The notes under the pieces are model-generated. The model worked only from the letters and a program-made list of their open reading frames with translations. It made no database searches and was not told where the DNA came from. A program made the position numbers and the translations under genes. Positions 15,786 through 22,440 of a DNA stretch of 28,386 nucleotides are shown here, piece by piece (the stretch's first letter is position 1; every line of letters starts with the position of its first letter). Source of the DNA: Actinomycetes bacterium (GTDB lineage: Bacteria; Actinomycetota; Actinomycetes; Actinomycetales; Cellulomonadaceae); contig JAEYUL010000156.1 of NCBI GenBank assembly GCA_023432565.1, positions 1-28,386 of the forward strand, given 5' to 3'.

Positions 15786-17084
15786 ATGTCCGAGACCATC
15801 ACCGCACCGGTCCAGCTGGTCGTGCACGGCAAGGCCAAGGACCTGCCTGTCGTGGCAGCGACGGAGGGCAACGACGGAGTGGTGGTCTCCACCCTGCTGC
15901 GGGACACCGGCCTGGTGACGGTGGACCCGGGCTTCATGAACACGGCGTCCTGCGAGTCGAAGATCACCTACATCGACGGCGACGCCGGGATCCTGCGCTA
16001 CCGCGGCTACCCGATCGACCAGCTCGCCGAGAAGGCCAGCTTCCTCGAGGTCGCCTACCTGCTCATCAACGGCGAGCTCCCGACGCCCGCCGAGCTCGAC
16101 AGCTTCGAGGAGCGGGTCAACCGGCACACGCTCGTGCACGAGGACTTCCGCACGTTCATGGGGACGTTCCCGCGCGGCGCGCACCCGATGGCCGTGATGT
16201 CGTCCGCGATCAACGCGCTGTCGACCTTCTACCCGGAGTCGCTCGACCCGTACGACCCCGAGACGGTCGAGCTCGCGACCGTGCTGATCCTCGCGAAGAC
16301 CCGCACCATCACCTCCTACGTGCATCGCACGTCCAAGGGCGAGCCGCTGCTGTACCCGGACTACAGCCGCGGGTACGTCGAGGACTTCCTGCGGATGACG
16401 TTCGCGGTGCCGTACCAGCAGTACGAGCCCGACCCGGTGCTCGTCGAGGCGCTCAACAAGCTGCTCATCCTGCACGCGGACCACGAGCAGAACTGCTCGA
16501 CGTCGACGGTGCGCATCGTCGGCTCGTCGCACGCGAACCTGTACGCGTCGGTCGCCGCCGGCATCAACGCGCTGTCCGGCCCGCTGCACGGCGGTGCCAA
16601 CGAGGCCGTCCTGGCGATGCTCGCCGACATCCAGTCGAACGGCGGCGACGCGACCGACTTCATGACGCGCGTGAAGAACAAGGAGCAGGGCGTCCGGCTC
16701 ATGGGCTTCGGGCACCGCGTCTACAAGAACTACGACCCGCGTGCCGCGATCGTCAAGGAGAGCGCGCACGCGGTCCTGACCGCCCTCGGCGAGGCCGACG
16801 AGCTGCTCGACATCGCGATGACGCTCGAGGAGATCGCGCTCAAGGACGACTACTTCATCTCGCGCAAGCTCTACCCGAACGTCGACTTCTACACGGGCCT
16901 GATCTACAAGGCCATGGGCTTCGACCAGTCGATGTTCACGCCGCTGTTCGCGCTCGGCCGCATGCCCGGCTGGATCGCCCAGTGGCGCGAGATGATGACG
17001 GACCCCGCCACCAAGATCGGCCGTCCGCGTCAGGTCTACACGGGCGCGGTCGAGCGCGACTACGTCCCGGTCGACGAGCGCTGA
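15786..17084 (+). CDS. gltA: Citrate synthase, type II
   Basis: A 432-residue enzyme that condenses oxaloacetate and acetyl-CoA to citrate at entry to the TCA cycle, in the cytosol. Catalytic residues are all visible: His268 in GPLHGGANEAV, His310 in GFGHRVYKNYDPRA and Asp367 in VDFYTGLIYKAMG. The N-terminal domain with ITYIDGDAGILRYRGYPI and EVAYLLINGELP, together with length, places it in the hexameric type II class. ATG 15786 has a Shine-Dalgarno GGAAGGA at 15774-15780. The Crp/GlxR box upstream suggests carbon-source control. Confidence 0.97.
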   Translation: MSETITAPVQLVVHGKAKDLPVVAATEGNDGVVVSTLLRDTGLVTVDPGFMNTASCESKITYIDGDAGILRYRGYPIDQLAEKASFLEVAYLLINGELPTPAELDSFEERVNRHTLVHEDFRTFMGTFPRGAHPMAVMSSAINALSTFYPESLDPYDPETVELATVLILAKTRTITSYVHRTSKGEPLLYPDYSRGYVEDFLRMTFAVPYQQYEPDPVLVEALNKLLILHADHEQNCSTSTVRIVGSSHANLYASVAAGINALSGPLHGGANEAVLAMLADIQSNGGDATDFMTRVKNKEQGVRLMGFGHRVYKNYDPRAAIVKESAHAVLTALGEADELLDIAMTLEEIALKDDYFISRKLYPNVDFYTGLIYKAMGFDQSMFTPLFALGRMPGWIAQWREMMTDPATKIGRPRQVYTGAVERDYVPVDER

Positions 17085-17101
17085 GCCCCGGCGACGCTGA
17101 C

Positions 17102-17548
17102 ATGAACGGCGCGCGCACCCCCGGACCGGCAGCAGCCGGCAGGGGCGGCGCGCTCCCGCCCGGGGTCGCCGGGCCCCTGTCCGTCGTCGCCTTCGTGTGC
17201 GAGCTCGGCCTGCTGGTGCTGGCGGCCGTCACCGGCTGGCGGCTCGGGATGCGTACGGACGTGCCCGCACGCTCCGCGCTCGCGGCCGTCCTCGCCGTGC
17301 TGGTCGTGGCGGCGGTCGTGGTCGTGTGGGCGCGGTGGAACGCCCCACGCTCGCCGTCGCGGCTGCGCTGGCCGATGCGCTACCTGACCCAGCTCGCGCC
17401 GTTCGTCGCGGTCGCGCTGCTGGCCGCGCTCGTCGGCCTGGGCTGGTGGGGTGCGGTCCTGGCGTTCGTGGCGGCCGTCGCGTTCGGCCTGTCCCGCGGC
17501 GGCGACGACGTGCCCCGGCGACCGGACCGCGTCCGCCCGTCCGCGTGA
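17102..17548 (+). CDS. YrdB-type (DUF2568) small membrane protein
   Basis: A 148-residue protein with a proline/alanine-rich N-terminus and about four hydrophobic segments (roughly residues 24-44, 55-75, 100-118 and 119-135). The WARWNAPRSPSRLRWPMR loop in the middle is typical of DUF2568/YrdB proteins, whose function is unknown. I chose ATG 17102, 17 nt after the gltA stop, because the frame upstream overlaps gltA out of phase. The Shine-Dalgarno sequence is weak. It is probably read with gltA. Confidence 0.8.
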   Translation: MNGARTPGPAAAGRGGALPPGVAGPLSVVAFVCELGLLVLAAVTGWRLGMRTDVPARSALAAVLAVLVVAAVVVVWARWNAPRSPSRLRWPMRYLTQLAPFVAVALLAALVGLGWWGAVLAFVAAVAFGLSRGGDDVPRRPDRVRPSA

Positions 17549-17588
17549 ACCACCGCCGGTGTCCGCCCGAGGACCGGGGGAACGGCGC

Positions 17589-17605
17589 GACCGGGTGCGC
17601 CGGTC
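17589..17605. terminator. Hairpin between convergent YrdB-type and SLT-like genes
   Basis: GACCGG (17589-17594) pairs with CCGGTC (17600-17605) over a GTGCG loop; the right arm covers part of the minus-strand stop. A second imperfect repeat (CCGGTGTCC with GGACCGG) lies just upstream, around 17556-17577. Together they make a reasonable bidirectional terminator region, without T-tracts. Confidence 0.45.
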
Positions 17606-18506
17606 AGCGGCCGAACGTGAGCCGCACGTCCCCCGCGGGCAGGAGTGCGGCGCTCGGCGTCCAGGCGCCGGTGTCGCGCGTCCACGTCTGGCCGGCCACC
17701 TCGACCCCGGTCGTGCCGAGCACCTGCGCCGTGGCCACGGCCCACGCGGCGACGGCCCACGCCTGACGCTCGGGCTCGTCGCCCAGGGCCGCGCCGTGCA
17801 CGACGAGCACGGCGGGCTCGTCGTCGGTGGCGGCCACCTGCTCGTGCGCGACGTCCCCGAAGTCGCGCACGAGGCGCTGCGCGGCGACCTCGGGCGAGCC
17901 GGGCTCGTCCGAGGCGGGCAGCCTGCACGTGAGCGCGCCGGGGGAGTGCCCGGTCAGGGCCGAGGCCCATGCGCGCGCCCGGGTCTCGTGCTGGGCGTAG
18001 GCGTCCGGGAAGGCCGAGCGCTGCACGGCCTGCGCGGCCACGGTGACCTCGAGGTCCTCGTACCCGTCGACCTTCACGAGCCCGTCGTAGAACTTCCCGG
18101 TCGCGTAGACCGGGTCCATGATCTGCTCGACCGATCCCCAGCCCTGCGAGGGCCGCTGCTGGAACAGGCCGATCGAGTCGCGGTCCCCGTAGTCGACGTT
18201 CTCGAGCCTCGACTCCTGCAGCCCGGTCGCGATCGCGATCGTCACGGCGCGCGCGGGCAGTGAGCGGCGCTGCGCCACCGCCGCGAACAGGGCCGCGTTC
18301 TGGGCCTGGTCCGGGCTCAGGGACCAGTCGGTCTCGCCGAGAGTCGCCGAGCACCGGGCGACGAGCGGCGCCTCGGGTCGCAGCCGCTCGAGAGCGGTCA
18401 CGACGACCGCGACCGCTCCGGCGAGCACGGCGACGACGGCGATCAGGGCGACGAGCGCGCGACCCGCCCGTGAGCGCCGCCGTCGGCGAGGGGGGCGTCG
18501 GGTCAC
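17604..18506 (-). CDS. Membrane-anchored or secreted SLT-like domain protein
   Basis: A 300-residue protein with a very basic N-terminus and one hydrophobic segment (about residues 17-38), so it is probably anchored or exported. The central region reads LQESRLENVDYGDRDSIG and FQQRPSQGWG, followed by DPVYATGKFYDGL. This is a widespread actinobacterial family, often labelled as a heavy-metal transporter or hypothetical; the pattern resembles lytic transglycosylase folds, with Glu98 in the position of the catalytic glutamate. The remaining C-terminal half is unassigned. The GTG start lies 2 nt after the dapD stop, so it is cotranscribed with dapD. The enzymatic role is inferred and unproven. Confidence 0.75.
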   Translation of the reverse strand: MTRRPPRRRRRSRAGRALVALIAVVAVLAGAVAVVVTALERLRPEAPLVARCSATLGETDWSLSPDQAQNAALFAAVAQRRSLPARAVTIAIATGLQESRLENVDYGDRDSIGLFQQRPSQGWGSVEQIMDPVYATGKFYDGLVKVDGYEDLEVTVAAQAVQRSAFPDAYAQHETRARAWASALTGHSPGALTCRLPASDEPGSPEVAAQRLVRDFGDVAHEQVAATDDEPAVLVVHGAALGDEPERQAWAVAAWAVATAQVLGTTGVEVAGQTWTRDTGAWTPSAALLPAGDVRLTFGR

Positions 18507-18508
18507 GG

Positions 18509-19450
18509 TCAGTTCGCGTGCAGCGCCGCGTTGAGTTCGACGCCCGTGCCGGTGCGCGCCACGGCCTCGACCCCGCCCGTCAGCGAGTTCCGGCGGAACA
18601 GCACGCCGTCGGCGCCGGACAGCTCACGTGCCTTGACCACGCGTCCGGAGCCCTCGCCGAACCCGACGAGGGTGACCTTGGTGCCCGCGGTGACGTACAG
18701 ACCGGCCTCGACGACGCAGTCGTCGCCGAGCGCGATGCCCAGGCCTGCGTTCGCCCCGAGCAGCGTGCGCCGCCCGACGGAGACGACCTCGCGCCCGCCG
18801 CCGGACAGCGTCCCCATGATCGACGCGCCTCCGCCGACGTCCGAGCCGTCGCCGACGACGACCCCCGCGGAGATCCGGCCCTCGACCATCGAGGTGCCGA
18901 GCGTGCCGGCGTTGAAGTTCACGAAGCCCTCGTGCATCACGGTCGTGCCCGCCGCGAGGTGTGCGCCGAGGCGCACACGGTCCGCGTCGGCGATCCGCAC
19001 ACCCGACGGGAGCACGTAGTCCACCATGCGCGGGAACTTGTCGACGCCGAGCACGACGGGCGCGGCGCCCGTCGCGGCGCGCAGGCGCGCACGGGTCGTC
19101 TCGAAGCCCTCGACGGCGCACGGTCCGCGGTCCGTCCACACGACGTTGGGCAGCACCGCGAACAAGCCCTCGAGGTTGAGTCCGTGCGGCGCGACGAGCC
19201 GGTGCGAGAGCAGGTGCAGCCGCAGGTACGCGTCGGCGGTGTCCGCGGGAGGGGCGTCCAGGTCGATCACGGTGCGCACGACCCGCACCCGCACGCCGCG
19301 GGCGTCGTCGTCGTGCTCGTGCAGCTCGGCCGGCGCCGCGACCTCGTCGTCGGGCTCACCGAGCGCGGGAGCGGGGTACCAGGTGTCCAGGGTCGTGCCG
19401 TCGAACGTCGTGGTCGCGAGGCCGAACCCCCACGCGGGCCGAGAAGTCAT
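18509..19450 (-). CDS. dapD: Tetrahydrodipicolinate N-succinyltransferase DapD
   Basis: A 313-residue enzyme that transfers succinyl from succinyl-CoA to tetrahydrodipicolinate, the first step of the succinylase branch to diaminopimelate. The left-handed beta-helix hexapeptide repeats are visible from about residue 165 to 275 (GVRIADADRVRLGAHLAAG, EGRISAGVVVGDGSDVGGGA, LLGANAGLGIALGDDCVVEAG). MHEGFVNFNAGTLG is the conserved substrate region of the actinobacterial DapD type. It is divergent from dapE with a 69-nt gap. The ATG at 19450 has no Shine-Dalgarno sequence and a -10 box 6 nt before it, so a leaderless mRNA is expected. Confidence 0.95.
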   Translation of the reverse strand: MTSRPAWGFGLATTTFDGTTLDTWYPAPALGEPDDEVAAPAELHEHDDDARGVRVRVVRTVIDLDAPPADTADAYLRLHLLSHRLVAPHGLNLEGLFAVLPNVVWTDRGPCAVEGFETTRARLRAATGAAPVVLGVDKFPRMVDYVLPSGVRIADADRVRLGAHLAAGTTVMHEGFVNFNAGTLGTSMVEGRISAGVVVGDGSDVGGGASIMGTLSGGGREVVSVGRRTLLGANAGLGIALGDDCVVEAGLYVTAGTKVTLVGFGEGSGRVVKARELSGADGVLFRRNSLTGGVEAVARTGTGVELNAALHAN

Positions 19451-19456
19451 GCGGGC

Positions 19457-19462
19457 AGCCTA
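19457..19462 (-). promoter_or_regulatory. Leaderless promoter -10 box of dapD
   Basis: On the minus strand TAGGCT ends 6 nt before the dapD ATG, so transcription would begin at or next to the start codon. A CTGACA resembling a -35 box lies 20 nt further upstream, somewhat too far. There is no Shine-Dalgarno sequence. Confidence 0.6.
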
Positions 19463-19507
19463 CGGCGGCCTCCTGCGTTACCTGTCAGTAGCACTCACCG
19501 CGCGGCC

Positions 19508-19513
19508 TAGGCT
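19508..19513 (+). promoter_or_regulatory. Leaderless promoter -10 box of dapE
   Basis: TAGGCT ends 6 nt before the dapE GTG at 19520. TGTCAG at 19484-19489 may be a weak -35 at 18 nt. The hexamer and spacing are identical to those of dapD on the other strand. Confidence 0.6.
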
Positions 19514-19519
19514 CGTGGC

Positions 19520-20599
19520 GTGACTCACACCCCACTGGATCCGCGCGGCGACCTCGTCGCCCTGATGCGGGCGATCTGCGACGTCCCGTCCGTCTCGGGC
19601 GACGAGCACGCGCTCGCCGACCTCGTCGAGGACGCGCTGCGCACCGCGCCGCACCTCGAGGTCCTGCGCGACGGGGACGCCGTCGTGGCGCGCACGCACC
19701 TCGGGCGCGGCTCGCGCGTCGTCGTCGCAGGCCACCTCGACACCGTGCCGGTCGCGGACAACCTGCCCACACGCCTCCAGGACGGCTACGTCTGGGGCCG
19801 CGGGACGGTCGACATGAAGGGCGGGGTCGCGGTGGCGCTCGCGCTCGCGACGCGGCTCACCGAGCCGACCCGCGACGTCACGTGGGTGTTCTACGACCAC
19901 GAGGAGGTCGCAGCCGACCTCAACGGGCTGGGACGCCTGGTGCGCCGGCATCCCGACTGGCTCGCGTGCGACTTCGCGGTCCTCGGTGAGCCGTCGAACG
20001 GCGGGCTCGAGGGCGGCTGCAACGGCACGCTGCGCGCCGAGGTGCGGCTGCGCGGCGTCGCCGCGCACTCGGCACGCGCCTGGGTCGGCGTCAACGCGGT
20101 GCACGCCGCGGGTGAGGTGCTGCGCCGGCTCGAGGCGTACGAGCCGCGGTCGGTCGAGGTCGACGGCCTCGTCTACCGCGAGAGCCTCAACGCCGTGCTG
20201 ATCACGGGCGGCACCGCGACGAACGTCATCCCGGACTCGTGCGTCGTCACCGTCAACTACCGGTTCGCGCCGTCGCTGACCCCGCAGGAGGCGCAGGCCC
20301 ACGTCCGCGAGCTGTTCGAGGGCTACGAGGTGGTCGTGACCGACGTCGCCGCGGGTGCACGTCCGGGTCTGGACGCCCCGGCCGCCCAGGAGTTCGCGCG
20401 CGCGGTGCTCGCCGTGACCGGCGGCGCGCCGGCACCCAAGTACGGGTGGACGGACGTCGCCAGGTTCGCCGAGCTCGGCGTCCCGGCGGTCAACTTCGGC
20501 CCCGGCGACCCGCTGCTCGCCCACACGGACGACGAGCGCTGCCCGCTCGACCAGGTCCACGCGTCGTTCGAGGCCCTCCGGCTGTGGCTGACCTCCTAG
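19520..20599 (+). CDS. dapE: Succinyl-diaminopimelate desuccinylase DapE
   Basis: A 359-residue M20-family dizinc amidohydrolase that releases succinate to give LL-diaminopimelate, the precursor of lysine and peptidoglycan cross-links. Metal-binding motifs are intact: GHLDTVPV (His72), GRGTVDMKGG (Asp98), YDHEEV (Glu128/Glu129) and LGEPSNG. A dimerisation domain follows (RLRGVAAHSARAWVGVNAVHAAG), and the C-terminal DPLLAHTDDE carries the last ligand histidine. GTG 19520 is chosen because the -10 box ends 6 nt before it and the protein starts at the family's usual place. It is divergent from dapD. Confidence 0.95.
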   Translation: MTHTPLDPRGDLVALMRAICDVPSVSGDEHALADLVEDALRTAPHLEVLRDGDAVVARTHLGRGSRVVVAGHLDTVPVADNLPTRLQDGYVWGRGTVDMKGGVAVALALATRLTEPTRDVTWVFYDHEEVAADLNGLGRLVRRHPDWLACDFAVLGEPSNGGLEGGCNGTLRAEVRLRGVAAHSARAWVGVNAVHAAGEVLRRLEAYEPRSVEVDGLVYRESLNAVLITGGTATNVIPDSCVVTVNYRFAPSLTPQEAQAHVRELFEGYEVVVTDVAAGARPGLDAPAAQEFARAVLAVTGGAPAPKYGWTDVARFAELGVPAVNFGPGDPLLAHTDDERCPLDQVHASFEALRLWLTS

Positions 20600-20602
20600 G
20601 CT
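20597..20602 (+). promoter_or_regulatory. Leaderless promoter -10 box of the LOG-family gene, overlapping the dapE stop
   Basis: TAGGCT begins with the TAG stop codon of dapE and ends 6 nt before the ATG at 20609. The same six bases therefore end one gene and probably promote the next. No -35 box is evident and no Shine-Dalgarno sequence precedes the ATG. Confidence 0.55.
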
Positions 20603-20608
20603 CGCCCC

Positions 20609-21439
20609 ATGAGTGACGACGGACAGCCCCAGCCCGGCCGCGGCTATCGCCAGGGACCCGTGCTGCTGCGCGGGCAGCTGGTCCCCACCACCACCTCCGA
20701 CCAGAGGCTGCTCAGCCGCCCCGTGGACGGGGCGCGCTGGCTCCACGACGACCCGTGGCGCGTCATGCGCATCCAGTCGGAGTTCGTCGAGGGTTTCGGC
20801 GCGCTCGCCGAGGTCGGACCGGCCGTGAGCGTGTTCGGCTCGGCGCGCACGCACGCCGACGAGCCGGCGTACGGCCTCGCGGTGGACGTCGCCCGGCTGC
20901 TCGTCGAGGCCGGGTACGCCGTCATCACCGGCGGCGGGCCGGGCATCATGGAGGCGGCCAACCGCGGTGCCAAGGAGGCCGGTGGCGTCTCGATCGGCCT
21001 CGGCATCGAGCTGCCGTTCGAGCAGGGCATGAACGACTGGGTCGACCTCGGCGTCAGCTTCCGGTACTTCTTCGCCCGCAAGACGATGTTCGTGAAGTAC
21101 TCCGAGGGCTTCATCGTGCTGCCGGGCGGCTTCGGCACGCTCGACGAGCTGTTCGAGGCGCTGACGCTCGTGCAGACGCACAAGGTGGTCGAGTTCCCGA
21201 TCGTGCTCGTCGGCAAGAAGCACTGGCAGGGTCTGATCGACTGGATCTGCGGGCCGGTCGTCGACGCGGGCCTCATCTCGCCGGTCGACCGTGAGCTGAT
21301 CCTGGTCGTCGACACCGCCGAGGAGGCCGTCGAGCACGTCGTGCGTCGCGGCGCCGAGCTGCGCCGCCAGGAGGAGCAGGCGGTCGCCGAGGCCGAGGTC
21401 GCGCGGGAGGCCGCTGCGGCCTCGTCCGGCGAGCGGTGA
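20609..21439 (+). CDS. LOG-family Rossmann protein (TIGR00730), possible nucleoside 5'-monophosphate phosphoribohydrolase
   Basis: A 276-residue protein with the LOG signature PGGFGTLDE (residues 172-180), which binds the phosphoribosyl part and supplies the catalytic glutamate. The Rossmann beginning SVFGSARTHADEP, ITGGGPGIMEAANRGAKEAGG and GLGIELPFEQ are standard for the family. Characterised members release adenine-type bases from nucleoside monophosphates, including cytokinin precursors; M. tuberculosis Rv1205 sits in the same place between dapE and folP2. The N-terminal 60 residues and an alanine-rich tail are less conserved. It overlaps the next gene by GTGA. Confidence 0.9.
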   Translation: MSDDGQPQPGRGYRQGPVLLRGQLVPTTTSDQRLLSRPVDGARWLHDDPWRVMRIQSEFVEGFGALAEVGPAVSVFGSARTHADEPAYGLAVDVARLLVEAGYAVITGGGPGIMEAANRGAKEAGGVSIGLGIELPFEQGMNDWVDLGVSFRYFFARKTMFVKYSEGFIVLPGGFGTLDELFEALTLVQTHKVVEFPIVLVGKKHWQGLIDWICGPVVDAGLISPVDRELILVVDTAEEAVEHVVRRGAELRRQEEQAVAEAEVAREAAAASSGER

Positions 21440-22440
21440 CCTCCGCAGTGCCGGGCCTGCCGGGCGTGCCTGAGGCGGGCCCGGTGGTGCGCCTGCGGGG
21501 CCGTGAGCTGGGCGTGGACCGGCCCGTGGTCATGGCGGTCGTCAACCGCACCCCGGACTCGTTCTACGCCCCCGCGCGGTACGACGAGGCCGGCGCGGAC
21601 GCGGCGGTGGCCCGCGCGCAGGAGGAGGGGGCGGACGTCGTCGACCTGGGCGGGGTCCGTGCTGGGCGCGGCCCGCGGGTCGATCCTGACGAGGAGATCG
21701 CGCGCGTCGTGCCGCTGGTCGAACGGGTGCGCCGGCGCCACCCCGACCTTCTCGTGAGCGTGGACACCTGGCGCTCCTCGGTGGCCCGGGCTGCGGCGCT
21801 CGCCGGTGCCGACCTGATCAACGACACCTGGGCGGGTCACGACCCGGACCTGGTGGTCGTGGCCGCCGAGCACGGTCTCGGCGTCGTCTGCTCGCACACC
21901 GGCGGCGCGCGACCGCGCACCGACCCCTTCCGGGTGACGTACGCCGCCGCGGACCAGGACGGGCCGGCGCTCGACGTCATCTCGCCCAGCACCCTCCCGG
22001 GCGAGGCCGCGGACGCCTCGGCTGCGGGGTGGGACCCGCTCGACGGCGTCGTCGACGACGTCGTCGCGACGCTGACCGCCGCCGCGCGCAGGGCGGTCGG
22101 CCTCGGCATCGACCCTGCGAGCGTGCTGGTCGACCCCACGCACGACTTCGGCAAGAACACGTGGCACTCGCTGCACCTGGTCCGGCGCACGTCCGCGCTG
22201 GTCGCGCTGGGGTACCCGGTGCTCATGGCGCTGTCCCGCAAGGACTTCGTCGGCGAGAGCCTGGGCCTGCCGGCCGAGGAGCGCCTCGAGGGCACGCTCG
22301 CCGCGACGGCCGTCGCCGCCTGGCTCGGCGCTCGCGTGTTCCGCGTGCACGACGTCGCGGCCACGCGGCGCACCCTCGACATGGTCGCCACGATCCGCGG
22401 GGACCGCGCCCCCGAGCGTGCCGTGCGGGGCCTGGCATGA
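21436..22440 (+). CDS. folP2: FolP2-like dihydropteroate synthase paralogue
   Basis: A 334-residue TIM-barrel protein of the pterin-binding family. It matches, as I recall it, M. tuberculosis FolP2 (Rv1207) more than a true DHPS: NRTPDSFY instead of NVTPDSFSDGG, DLGGVRAGRGP instead of D.GGESTRPG, and HTGGARPRTDPFRV where DHPS has a conserved R-containing loop. LINDTW, DPTHDFGKNTWHSL, ALSRKDFVGE and RVHDVAATRR are kept. FolP2 is reported to lack DHPS activity, so a role in folate synthesis is doubtful. An insert of about 30 residues follows VTYAAADQDG. The GTG overlaps the LOG stop, and the stop overlaps the next ATG. Confidence 0.85.
   Translation: MTSAVPGLPGVPEAGPVVRLRGRELGVDRPVVMAVVNRTPDSFYAPARYDEAGADAAVARAQEEGADVVDLGGVRAGRGPRVDPDEEIARVVPLVERVRRRHPDLLVSVDTWRSSVARAAALAGADLINDTWAGHDPDLVVVAAEHGLGVVCSHTGGARPRTDPFRVTYAAADQDGPALDVISPSTLPGEAADASAAGWDPLDGVVDDVVATLTAAARRAVGLGIDPASVLVDPTHDFGKNTWHSLHLVRRTSALVALGYPVLMALSRKDFVGESLGLPAEERLEGTLAATAVAAWLGARVFRVHDVAATRRTLDMVATIRGDRAPERAVRGLA

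Noticed and set aside
15722..17101. Upstream extension of the YrdB-type gene's reading frame
   Set aside because: The extension lies out of frame under gltA and has shadow composition; ATG 17102 fits the family length.
19478..21337. 619-codon minus-strand open frame under dapE and the LOG gene
   Set aside because: Both plus-strand genes have intact catalytic motifs; this frame is a shadow.
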